Under the pieces are notes generated by a model, which worked only from the letters and a program-made list of their open reading frames with translations, made no database searches and was not told the origin of the DNA. A DNA stretch of 64,000 nucleotides, from the NCBI GenBank assembly GCA_963521065.1, contig CAUQTI010000011.1, forward strand, positions 1 to 64,000, written 5' to 3'. This stretch comes from IOR16 sp963521065 (GTDB taxonomy: Bacteria > Bacillota > Clostridia > Peptostreptococcales > Anaerovoracaceae). A program made the translations under genes and the position numbers. Below, piece after piece: positions 25,886 to 34,475 of this stretch. Within the stretch, counting starts at the first letter, position 1, and every line of letters starts with the position of its first letter.

Positions 25886-27400
25886 TTACATTCCTGAAAT
25901 AGATAGTATTGCTGGTGTCATAACAATCATAAGTATGGCCATCAGCATAATCATCATGGGAAAAAGTAACTTTGTACCAGCTTCTTCTCCCAACCGTTTA
26001 GCAACATTTTTTCTAGTCTCCCACGCTTCATTGGATTGAAGTTTCAAGGTAGTAATAAGCTCTCCACTTCCTTTTTTATGATTTAACTCTACAATGGATA
26101 TAAACTTCAAAATTTCTCTAGCCTTACATCTTAACGCAAAATCATTCAGTGCTTCACTAAAAATTTTCCCACCAGTCATTTCTCCAACCATAAGTGACAG
26201 TTCTTCATAAAAAGGCTTTTTTATTCCTTTCCTCTGCGATATGGCCATATAATCTAACGCAATCTTTTCCAGTGCTTTCGGCATAGCCATGCCTGAAGTC
26301 AAGAGTATAATCAATTTATTTAAAAATTCCGGATAGTCAATTTGAATTGTCTGCCTACGTTGTTTGATCTTATCATCTAAAACTTTGTTGTTTAAAAAAA
26401 CTACTGCAGCAAGAACAATAAATCCGAAGATGAAGATTTCTACCACATTGGCATTGTTTGATCGAACCAGTTTCCAATTGATCTTAGTTGACTCAATATT
26501 ACTTGGGAGTTGAATTTTTTGGCTTGTTTGATTTTGATTGATTTCCTTCAGCTGTTGTTCCACCATAGACTTAGCCTCTTGAATCGACTCTTTATCCGTA
26601 AGCGGCGCCGCTTGTAAAACAGTAATCTTATAAACCTTTTCTTTTTCAATCTTTCCCTTAGCTATCCGTGCTGTCAGTTTAACAGACTTATTTCCTTCTC
26701 CGTTCTTGGGAGGAAACACATCACCTTCTCTATCAATAGTGTTTGAATCGCTGGTTTCCCAACTAATATTTACTTTTAAAGCACTGGACTTAGAAATTAA
26801 ATTCAAGTCTCCCGTCACTTGATCCAAGCTCGCATTTTTATTTAGAATAGTCTTTTCCAGTTTTTCTTCTACAATATCCACACAACCTTGATCATTTGGA
26901 ATCTGTTCTCCTACAGGAATAACATATTCCACTTTCTCTTCCTTATCACCATTTATATATATAGCTGTGACAGGAATATTTTTATTTCCGTCTCCATATT
27001 TAGGTCTTTCAAGCTGACTTTTCTCAATTTTAATTATATTTTTTGAAGAATCGTCCTGCAGCTCTGCACTGATAGAAGACACTCCCGCCAAAAATGTAAT
27101 CAATACGATGCCAACAAGAAGGATACAGATTTGATGAGCAGCGTTTAGCCTTAGATAAGTTGCTGCTTGTTTTGCCCCATATATCTGAGCCAGTTTCCCT
27201 TGTTTTACCGCATCTTTAGGCTTATCAAATTGATATTTTAAAATATCCTGTAGGATAAAAATACCAATGGGCAACAGTTTTTTAAGTCGAAATTCTTTTT
27301 CATCCAACTCTTCAAAGCCGGAATAGAAATCCGAACATTTCTTGTATAGGACAACAAGCAATATTATTTCAATAATAAATGTAATAATAAATGTCATCAA
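25886..27400 (-). CDS. TadC-like inner-membrane platform protein with an Ig-like extracytoplasmic insert
   Basis: 504 residues, well above the roughly 300 of ordinary TadC. Helices lie at about 5-18, 91-108, 320-337 and at the C-terminus. The T2SF domain follows residue 340 (FLNKLIILLTSGMAMPKALE) and ends LLFPMMIMLMAILMIVMTP. Between helices 2 and 3 lie some 210 extra residues. Their centre (about 180-263: ALKVNISWETSDSN, FPPKNGEGNKSVKLTARIAK) matches the atrophied bacterial Ig fold. Shorter echoes flank it (RPKYGDGNKNIPVTAIYI at 132-149; KINWKLVRSNN at 306-316). It directly abuts tadB. TadB and TadC form the platform on which TadA acts; the insert would face the cell wall. Confidence 0.82.
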   Translation of the reverse strand: MMTFIITFIIEIILLVVLYKKCSDFYSGFEELDEKEFRLKKLLPIGIFILQDILKYQFDKPKDAVKQGKLAQIYGAKQAATYLRLNAAHQICILLVGIVLITFLAGVSSISAELQDDSSKNIIKIEKSQLERPKYGDGNKNIPVTAIYINGDKEEKVEYVIPVGEQIPNDQGCVDIVEEKLEKTILNKNASLDQVTGDLNLISKSSALKVNISWETSDSNTIDREGDVFPPKNGEGNKSVKLTARIAKGKIEKEKVYKITVLQAAPLTDKESIQEAKSMVEQQLKEINQNQTSQKIQLPSNIESTKINWKLVRSNNANVVEIFIFGFIVLAAVVFLNNKVLDDKIKQRRQTIQIDYPEFLNKLIILLTSGMAMPKALEKIALDYMAISQRKGIKKPFYEELSLMVGEMTGGKIFSEALNDFALRCKAREILKFISIVELNHKKGSGELITTLKLQSNEAWETRKNVAKRLGEEAGTKLLFPMMIMLMAILMIVMTPAILSISGM

Positions 27401-28195
27401 TTATACCTCGATATTCATTATTTTCTTTGAGATGAAATAAGATAGCGCCAAAAGCCCCAAAGCTATGGTCATGACAATATGTCCAAGCACTGTCTTAAAA
27501 ACCGGATCCATAAAATCCCCTGCTGAATAGGTAAGAAAAGCCACAAGCCCAATCGGAACAATATTTAGTATCTTTTGCTCAAACCGTTTCTCCGCAATAA
27601 GAGTCTTTATTTCCTGCTCAATCTGAATTTTATCTCCAATCGATTCAGATGTGCTTTTGATAATACTGATGATGTCACCACCGGTACGCTTACAAGTGAT
27701 AAAGACATCGGCGAAGTTTCCAATGTCTTCGTCATCTGATCGTTCAGCAAAATCCAGCACGGCTTCTTCCACTGTTAAATTAAGTTTGATTTTTTTGACA
27801 ATTAAATCAAATTCCTTAACAATAAACGCATCATCATTTTGATACAATATCCTTAAGTCTTTAATTGCCTCTTCAAATGCAGATTCAATAGACCGTCCCG
27901 CTGACAATGCGGCCGAAAGGGAATATAATCCCTCTTTGAACTGCAAACTCAATAAATTTTTCCTATTTTGTATAATAGTCTTTACTTTAAATCTAGGATA
28001 AAATACACAAAACGCAGCAAGAATCAGGGCTAATAACACACTTCGATAAAAGATATAGCCAATTGTAAACAAGACGAATGATGCGGATAGAAGGTATTTC
28101 ATCCGTTCACTGCTGGATAGTTGATATTGATCATAACGAATAGCACCCGTTTGCCGCTCTTCATCCTTATTTTCGATTTCCTTCAAACCATTCAC
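27401..28195 (-). CDS. TadB-like inner-membrane platform protein
   Basis: 264 residues with the GSPF/T2SF pattern: N-terminal helices, a cytoplasmic helical domain (KEGLYSLSAALSAGRSIESAFEEA, ADVFITCKRTGGDIISII) and two C-terminal helices ending SYFISKKIMNIEV. The GTG start lies inside the 3' end of tadA (29-bp overlap) and the stop touches the tadC start, so the three genes are translationally linked. Confidence 0.88.
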   Translation of the reverse strand: MNGLKEIENKDEERQTGAIRYDQYQLSSSERMKYLLSASFVLFTIGYIFYRSVLLALILAAFCVFYPRFKVKTIIQNRKNLLSLQFKEGLYSLSAALSAGRSIESAFEEAIKDLRILYQNDDAFIVKEFDLIVKKIKLNLTVEEAVLDFAERSDDEDIGNFADVFITCKRTGGDIISIIKSTSESIGDKIQIEQEIKTLIAEKRFEQKILNIVPIGLVAFLTYSAGDFMDPVFKTVLGHIVMTIALGLLALSYFISKKIMNIEV

Positions 28196-29441
28196 CTAAA
28201 CTTTCAAAGTCGATGCCTGCGCCTTTAAATTTATCCACAGCTTGCATCTTATTTCCCGTATATTTCAACCGTCCTAAAATTTTCCCTTTTTCTGTTACGC
28301 CTTCCTCTTCAAAGATAAAAATAGGATTTAAAACGATCTTTCCATTCTCGTAGTTTAATACCTCTGTTATTTCCAAGACCTTCCTAGACTTATCTCTCAA
28401 CCTCCCTAAATGGATAATAATATCTAATGCTGAACTAATTTGACTTCGAATAGCTTCTAAGGGAAGTGGGGCAGCCATTAGAACCATCGTTTCTAAACGG
28501 CTCAGCATATCTTTTGTAGAATTGGAATGCCCTGTCGACAACGAGCCATCATGGCCCGTATTCATAGCCTGTAACATATCCAAGGCCTCTGCACCTCTTA
28601 CCTCCCCTACGACAATCCTGTCCGGCCGCATTCTTAAGGATGCTTTAATCAAGTCCATCATGGTAATTGCACCAGCACCTTCTACATTCTTGTTTCTTGT
28701 TTCCATCTTAGCAATATTCTTTACATTGATAATTTGCAGTTCCGCTGAATCTTCAATGGTTATGATTCGTTCATCTTCTGGGATAAAATTGGACAACGCA
28801 TTTAAAAAGGTAGTTTTCCCTGAACCCGTTCCCCCTGAGACAAAGATGTTATATCGAGCCTGCACCATCTTCTTTAAAAGCTCAGCGACATCGGGAGTCA
28901 ACGAACCATAATGAATCAATCGATCCATGGTCATGGGTTCCTTGCCAAACTTTCGTATAGTTAAAATGGGCCCATTCAATGCGATTGGTGGAAGCACAGC
29001 GTTTACACGAGAACCATCCAATAGCCTAGCATCCACAATTGGATTAGCTTCATTGACTACCCGATTGACTTCCCCTACAATTTTCTGTATGACGTTATCA
29101 AGCTTTTCTCGGCTTTCAAACTGCACATCAACTTCCACCACGCCCACGCCGCTTTTTTCGATAAAAATAGAGCTTGGCCCATTTATCATCACCTCTGTGA
29201 TAGAATCATCCTCCAATAAGGGCTGCAACACATCCAATTTTCTCAACGAATTAAAAGCCGCAACAATAATTTCTTCTTTTTCTTCAATGCTCAGATAGTT
29301 GTCTTTCGCAAATTGAAAGACCACATCTTCAATGATTCCTTTTACTTCATCGTCGTCAGGATTCTTTTTAAAATCCACCAAATCCAGGGTTTGATTTTTT
29401 ACATATTCTATTTTCGCTTTTTTCTCCTCTTGATTCATCAT
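28167..29441 (-). CDS. TadA/CpaF secretion ATPase
   Basis: 424 residues of the VirB11/GspE superfamily. Walker A is SGGTGSGKTTFLNAL; downstream come the Asp/His-box region (ERIITIEDSAELQI), the Walker-B-like RIVVGEVRGAEAL and the His-box NTGHDGSLSTGHSNS. The N-terminal domain (about 1-130) carries the CpaF-type ITEVMINGPSSIFIEKSG stretch. It powers pilus extension, and probably retraction, at the cytoplasmic face. Coupled to the TadZ-like gene by a 4-bp overlap. Confidence 0.93.
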   Translation of the reverse strand: MMNQEEKKAKIEYVKNQTLDLVDFKKNPDDDEVKGIIEDVVFQFAKDNYLSIEEKEEIIVAAFNSLRKLDVLQPLLEDDSITEVMINGPSSIFIEKSGVGVVEVDVQFESREKLDNVIQKIVGEVNRVVNEANPIVDARLLDGSRVNAVLPPIALNGPILTIRKFGKEPMTMDRLIHYGSLTPDVAELLKKMVQARYNIFVSGGTGSGKTTFLNALSNFIPEDERIITIEDSAELQIINVKNIAKMETRNKNVEGAGAITMMDLIKASLRMRPDRIVVGEVRGAEALDMLQAMNTGHDGSLSTGHSNSTKDMLSRLETMVLMAAPLPLEAIRSQISSALDIIIHLGRLRDKSRKVLEITEVLNYENGKIVLNPIFIFEEEGVTEKGKILGRLKYTGNKMQAVDKFKGAGIDFESLGEWFEGNRK

Positions 29442-30523
29442 ATTGAATCACCTTGAAAAGACGTCACCAAATTCAACAAAATCCTTCCCATGATAGACTC
29501 CGCTTCCACCTCATACGGAAGCTGTGCCTTATTCACAAGACCATTCATATAAGGGATTCCATAGCCACCCTTTGGCGTATCAAATTTTATATTGGGATTG
29601 TACTGATTTAAAATCTGAACCTGAGGCTGTCTCAAAATATCACTATCGGTCAATTCTAATGTCCTGGTAAATGCTTTCCATCTTGCCTTCTCCGCAAGCT
29701 CCGTTGAAACTAAGAAAAGTAACCAATCACATAACCCCAGCTGAGCCATGACTTTTTCATCATACTTGCTTGAAAAGTCTGTTATCACGTAATCAAATCC
29801 ACTGTTTAACCTTAATTCATTAAGGATAAACGTCCATGTATCTAATTCAACTCCTGCCACGTCGGCCATGGACAAAGAAGAGCTTAGATAAGATAAACAT
29901 CCGTTCTCTGTTGTATTTAAAGCGGATACCAATTTTGAAATAAAATGATTGTGCTTTGTTTTGGCATAGTACAAGACATCTGACATCCCATTTGGCTCTG
30001 CGGAGGGCAGATAGACTTCTGTTGACGGATAGTCTTCCAAATTCAAATATAATACATTCTTACCACTTCTCGCCAACGCTTTAGCCATCACGAGAGAGCA
30101 CGTGGTCTTTCCACATTTGGTCACAGGAGAATAGACGCCGATGATTCCACACTTGCCACGTTTTTTCTCCACGTAACGCTCCATCGGATTTTCTTCTTCA
30201 AAAATGTGAAGAATTTCATCAACCAAAGCATCCCCAGTCTGATATTTATGAACAAAATGCCGATGTTCTAAATCAACAGTGCTCCGCCCTTCGGAAAGAA
30301 TAATAACAGTCTTGGCATTGGTATAATCTTGTTCCTCCCGATAAAACCCTTGGTTTATCAGCAAAATATCGGTCTTCTCTTTGCCGATGTATTCTGCTAG
30401 ATAGGACTCATTGGTTATATAATTGGCTTTCACGCGCCCGTTCTCATTTTCTGCTAAATAGTTAAGGAAACGATTGCAATAGCCTTCATCAGGATCCGCA
30501 ATCGCCAACTGATATTTGGCCAT
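29438..30523 (-). CDS. TadZ/CpaE-like ATPase
   Basis: 361 residues. An N-terminal receiver-like domain (about 1-110, YQLAIADPDEGYCNRFLNYL) lacks a clear phospho-acceptor set. It is followed by a MinD/ParA-type domain with a deviant Walker A, YSPVTKCGKTTCSLVMAKAL, in which both lysines are kept. DYVITDFSSKYDE is the Walker-B equivalent. Proteins of this type place the Tad machine at a chosen site in the cell. AGGAGGATAGAA precedes the ATG. Confidence 0.82.
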   Translation of the reverse strand: MAKYQLAIADPDEGYCNRFLNYLAENENGRVKANYITNESYLAEYIGKEKTDILLINQGFYREEQDYTNAKTVIILSEGRSTVDLEHRHFVHKYQTGDALVDEILHIFEEENPMERYVEKKRGKCGIIGVYSPVTKCGKTTCSLVMAKALARSGKNVLYLNLEDYPSTEVYLPSAEPNGMSDVLYYAKTKHNHFISKLVSALNTTENGCLSYLSSSLSMADVAGVELDTWTFILNELRLNSGFDYVITDFSSKYDEKVMAQLGLCDWLLFLVSTELAEKARWKAFTRTLELTDSDILRQPQVQILNQYNPNIKFDTPKGGYGIPYMNGLVNKAQLPYEVEAESIMGRILLNLVTSFQGDSI

Positions 30524-30555
30524 TTCTATCCTCCTTCTCTTTGCTTTTCTTCAAT

Positions 30556-32547
30556 TTATATAATCACAAAGGAAACCCCTTCATCTATTAGTTCGGTCGA
30601 CCCCTCTTTGACAAACTTCTTCAAGTCAGCACGATCAGAATCCATGTTATAATCTTGCAAGAAGTAGATAGAATCGTTTATATAATATAACTTACACACA
30701 TCATCAGCAATACGAACTTTCTCTTTTCCAGCCTTCACTAGGTAAGCCGTACCTTCCGCACTATACTCACTATAATCGGATAAATATACAAAATCTGAAG
30801 TATTTCCCAAAAATTGCGCACTGTTTATATGAACATCTGTAGCAATCCTCTTGCTCTTTCCATCTTTATATTCATATAAATCTCCGCTTCTTTTATCATC
30901 CATGTCTTTATAATAGTGGAATGTACTGTCGCTCCTATCCGTGACAACGGAATACACATCATAATCTAAGGACTTCAATGTACCTACATTCTTATCACTA
31001 ACTTGAGCTATGTACAGGCTGTCTTCATTGGAATCTAAGTAAACGACCGTATCCCCAGCTAAGTACACGGCACCATTATTCATTTTTGTATCTTTTTGGA
31101 TGACTGAGCTCTTTCCACCTTCCATTAGAACACAAAGATCTGACGTGATATCTTCGTCAAAGTATCCGTAAATGTCTGATATATCCTCCAATTCTGAGAG
31201 TTTAACAACAGGCCCTGAACTATCCATGGTTTTCTGAACATATGCCCATCCTTTTAGTCCGTCTTTCCCCTTAAGTACACGAAGATTAGATACTGTCTCA
31301 CATTCTAAAACGGCTTTTCCCTTTTCCACTTTATATAGACTATAGAGTGCTCCAAAAGGGTTCTCAGTCTGTAATGACATTCGCAAAGAATCCCGATCTG
31401 CTTTTTCAAAATAAGCATCTCTCGCTGCATAATAACTGTCATAATCTGTCACCGTCCTATAATAAGAAAAAAATCCATCTACGTATTCTTCTGTCTGATA
31501 GTCAGCCATATCCGGCTGAGTCACCTGCTCATCCTGCGCTAGCATATCATCTTCCACATAATTATATAGGCTTCCATCATTCTCTGACATTTTGGTGAAA
31601 TAGATGCTGCCATTCCCCATCAAATAAAGGGCATCAATCCTGCCTTCATCAATTTTCACTTTATCTTTTCCAAATTCTTTCATATAGAAAGATTTTGTTC
31701 CACTGGAGCTATCATAAATACTATAATACGCAGTCTTGCCTTGAATTCGGTACTCTGCGATATCATCTCCTATTTTCTGTTTATCCGCATCCGGTTTCAA
31801 TTCACATACGTACAACGTGTTTCCACTATCAGAGCTATTCTTTTGATAAAAAACAACCCCATCGCCATAGATGAATCCGTCCACATCATAATCCAGCCTT
31901 ACTTCCTCCTTGAGATCATTAAAATACAATTTTCCTCTTCCTGCATCGTCCGTGTCCTTATAATAGAACACATATTTTCCATCTTCCACAATTTTAAATG
32001 GCTGGTTCGTACTGCTCAAGCTTACATTGGATGCAAGTCTTATCCCTTTGTCATCTGCGTTCTTCCCCGAGGGCTTCTCCTCTCGTGGATCTCTCATGTA
32101 GATATCAAAGGTAGAGTTTCCGGGATCTTTAGAATCTACATAGAACATGTTGGTGCCATCTTCTGTTACATAAACCCCATTGTGGTAATCGCCACCTAAA
32201 GATCCACCTGAACTCACATCGTAAGAAATGATGTAAGGCTCTTTTGCATTGTCTTTCAAGGCATATAGCCCTCCATCTTTTACATAAAGCAACGGGGCCC
32301 CTTTATCTCCTGCACCATTTAAAACAGAAACTAGAATCACTGCAAGGACCAAAATCACTGCAGCCGCCCCACCCACTATACCAAGTTTCTTTTTTCGCAC
32401 ATTTTTTATAGGAACTAGGCCACTTTCCTCCTCGTAGCTTACCATTTGGTTGCTGACAGTAATTCCTGTAGGATTGAGCGTATGCCCGCACTCCTCACAC
32501 ACATTTGCCTCTTCACTCGTCTGTGCACCGCAATTTTCACAAAACAT
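30556..32547 (-). CDS. Zinc-ribbon membrane protein with DUF5050-like beta-propeller ectodomain
   Basis: 663 residues. A cytoplasmic zinc ribbon at the N-terminus (MFCENCGAQTSEEANVCEEC) is followed by one membrane helix (about 53-75, LGIVGGAAAVILVLAVILVS). A long extracellular region has repeated units of the kind YVKDGGLYALKDN, NMFYVDSKDP, YVFYYKDTDDAGRGKLYFND and VVYLDSNEDSLYIAQV: Tyr-rich hairpins typical of DUF5050/propeller proteins. It may sense or bind something at the wall. Position between tadZ and the vWA gene places it in the pilus system. Function unknown. Confidence 0.68.
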   Translation of the reverse strand: MFCENCGAQTSEEANVCEECGHTLNPTGITVSNQMVSYEEESGLVPIKNVRKKKLGIVGGAAAVILVLAVILVSVLNGAGDKGAPLLYVKDGGLYALKDNAKEPYIISYDVSSGGSLGGDYHNGVYVTEDGTNMFYVDSKDPGNSTFDIYMRDPREEKPSGKNADDKGIRLASNVSLSSTNQPFKIVEDGKYVFYYKDTDDAGRGKLYFNDLKEEVRLDYDVDGFIYGDGVVFYQKNSSDSGNTLYVCELKPDADKQKIGDDIAEYRIQGKTAYYSIYDSSSGTKSFYMKEFGKDKVKIDEGRIDALYLMGNGSIYFTKMSENDGSLYNYVEDDMLAQDEQVTQPDMADYQTEEYVDGFFSYYRTVTDYDSYYAARDAYFEKADRDSLRMSLQTENPFGALYSLYKVEKGKAVLECETVSNLRVLKGKDGLKGWAYVQKTMDSSGPVVKLSELEDISDIYGYFDEDITSDLCVLMEGGKSSVIQKDTKMNNGAVYLAGDTVVYLDSNEDSLYIAQVSDKNVGTLKSLDYDVYSVVTDRSDSTFHYYKDMDDKRSGDLYEYKDGKSKRIATDVHINSAQFLGNTSDFVYLSDYSEYSAEGTAYLVKAGKEKVRIADDVCKLYYINDSIYFLQDYNMDSDRADLKKFVKEGSTELIDEGVSFVII

Positions 32548-32595
32548 AAAATTCCTCCATTTATCAATAAGTTTACTCCAAGCAATGGTTGTTCT

Positions 32596-34323
32596 TTATT
32601 GCTTCATAGCTTGCTCAATTAGTTCCACATTGTTCCTTGATGTCTCATTTAACGCATCCTTGTTCCCATAATTCACGTTCTGCTGTCTGTAAATTTCTCG
32701 TAAAGCCCGCTCCAAAGTCTGCCTCGATAAAATCACATCTTTTTCAGAAAGCAACTTAGATCCACTATTTGGAAACACATCCCTTCCCATTAATAGTTTA
32801 TTTTCATAGGAAGAAAGGGTTTTGACATTTTCCTTTTCCACATCATTAAAAGGATTTGGCTGCAGACTATTAAACTCCGAGGGCGTATATTTAGGGGAGG
32901 TATTTTTATACCAAATCTTCGAGTTAAACCATCTATTCAGCAAGGGGTCTTCAAACATTCTCCCGTGACGAGCAAATATTTCATTGCGCGCAATTTGAAG
33001 TTCCGATAAGCTCAGATAACTCAAATCACTTTCGACCAACAAGACTGTTTGGCTGTTTGGCAACACATAATCCAATTCGTTCTCTGACAAGTTAAATACA
33101 GATACTACTTCTGGCTTTGGAATATACTCTCTTATCGCTTCTCCCTTATAGCCCTTTTTTGCTTTAATGGTAACTTCCCGTTGTTTCAATGGTTGGCTTT
33201 TTTGATTGGAACGGTAAGTGACCTTCAGCCATTCCCCTTGTTCTTTATAAATGGTATCATAGATTTTTCTCAGGCTCTTTCCCAATTCTCTATCACTGAT
33301 ACCATAATATTCCCCCGCTGTCATTGTAGAAATTTCTTTTAGAACAGCATCATCGCAATCGTCACCTATGCCAATAATAAAAATAGGAATCCCCGTCTTG
33401 TTAGCCAATTCCAACACTTCTTCATAAGTATGTGTACTCCCATTTTCAATGCCATCGGTATAAGCAATAATGCTCTTGGCACCGTCTATTGCATGGGTGT
33501 CTAGCAAGGCTGTAAATAAGGCATCATAAAAGGCCGTTTGCCCATTTGGGGAAATACTTTCGATTGTATTGATCAAGTTGCTTTTTTCACTGGTAAAGCT
33601 TTGTTTTTGATAGACCTGATTATCAAAGGAAACCACCGCAACCTGATCCCCATTTGCAAAATCCACGCCATCTAAAAATTTTTTTGCTGCATATTTCGCT
33701 TGTTCCAGTTTATCGTTTTCCGACATACTGCCACTTTGATCCAACACCAAGTCTACACCGATTTGTTCAGATTCTTTGACGTTTTCTACCGATAAGATTT
33801 CTCCTATCGACACCTCCCCATCCACTTTTTCCTCCACAACAAAATTTTCCTTGTTGAAAGCACGAATGGATTTTCCCTTTTCGTCTTTAGCCGCCAGGTA
33901 GAGCGTTACATTGGGAAACTCTGAGTTGTCAACCTGCTGTATCTGTACCGATACCTCTTTCCCATCAAGTTCTAGCAACAGTTCCTGAATCTTACTATCC
34001 TGTGTTCGTTCCAAACCTAGTTTTAAAATCTTAATCGCTTTATCTAGATCATCTAGCCCAATATAGGCTTTTGCTGCACCAAGGTATGCATCCACACACT
34101 TTTCATCAATCTCAATAGCCTTTTCAAATGCTATGAGGGCATTTTCATAGTCTTCTGCTAATAAATACTTTTCTCCCAACGCCAGTAGCTCATCCATCTG
34201 TTCCCCCGCATTGGGCCTACTTTGAAGAAAAATAAATACAGCGGCCAAAAGAAAGATAACAAGGACAACGGATAGGATCACAGGCATTCTTTTTTTCATA
34301 TCTGTACGTTCCATATTACTCAC
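32596..34323 (-). CDS. Membrane-anchored TPR / von Willebrand A / YARHG protein
   Basis: 575 residues. One N-terminal helix (about 12-28) is followed by TPRs (about 40-110, LAEDYENALIAFEKAIEIDE), a beta region, a vWA domain with an intact MIDAS start (VDLVLDQSGSMSEN) and TPR-independent SPNGQTAFYDALF, then a C-terminal YARHG domain (about 455-505, IARNEIFARHGRMFEDPLLN). The GTG start overlaps the stop of the 47-residue gene. vWA proteins are frequent in Tad loci (TadG), and membrane-linked vWA proteins accompany kinase/FHA sets. A metal-dependent adhesin or regulator are both possible. Confidence 0.8.
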   Translation of the reverse strand: MSNMERTDMKKRMPVILSVVLVIFLLAAVFIFLQSRPNAGEQMDELLALGEKYLLAEDYENALIAFEKAIEIDEKCVDAYLGAAKAYIGLDDLDKAIKILKLGLERTQDSKIQELLLELDGKEVSVQIQQVDNSEFPNVTLYLAAKDEKGKSIRAFNKENFVVEEKVDGEVSIGEILSVENVKESEQIGVDLVLDQSGSMSENDKLEQAKYAAKKFLDGVDFANGDQVAVVSFDNQVYQKQSFTSEKSNLINTIESISPNGQTAFYDALFTALLDTHAIDGAKSIIAYTDGIENGSTHTYEEVLELANKTGIPIFIIGIGDDCDDAVLKEISTMTAGEYYGISDRELGKSLRKIYDTIYKEQGEWLKVTYRSNQKSQPLKQREVTIKAKKGYKGEAIREYIPKPEVVSVFNLSENELDYVLPNSQTVLLVESDLSYLSLSELQIARNEIFARHGRMFEDPLLNRWFNSKIWYKNTSPKYTPSEFNSLQPNPFNDVEKENVKTLSSYENKLLMGRDVFPNSGSKLLSEKDVILSRQTLERALREIYRQQNVNYGNKDALNETSRNNVELIEQAMKQ

Positions 34324-34463
34324 CCTAACCAGTAATCTTTCTTCAACGTTTCAAAAACACGTTCTTTTTCTTTTTTTTGATGCAATTGGCTAGCTATATT
34401 GGCTATAACCGTTGCAAACAATAGCCCTACTCCTGCTCCCATAATCACGATTCCTGCTCCCAT
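34320..34463 (-). CDS. Small membrane protein, 47 residues
   Basis: A short gene between the kinase and the vWA protein. AAGGGAGATTTTGA precedes the ATG. The peptide starts MGAGIVIMGAGVGLLFATVI: one Gly-rich membrane helix followed by a charged tail (HQKKEKERVFETLKKDYW). Its TGA overlaps the GTG start of the vWA gene (GTGA), so the two are translationally coupled. That coupling is the main reason to believe it is real. No family recognised. Confidence 0.65.
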   Translation of the reverse strand: MGAGIVIMGAGVGLLFATVIANIASQLHQKKEKERVFETLKKDYWLG

Positions 34464-34475
34464 TCAAAATCTCCC

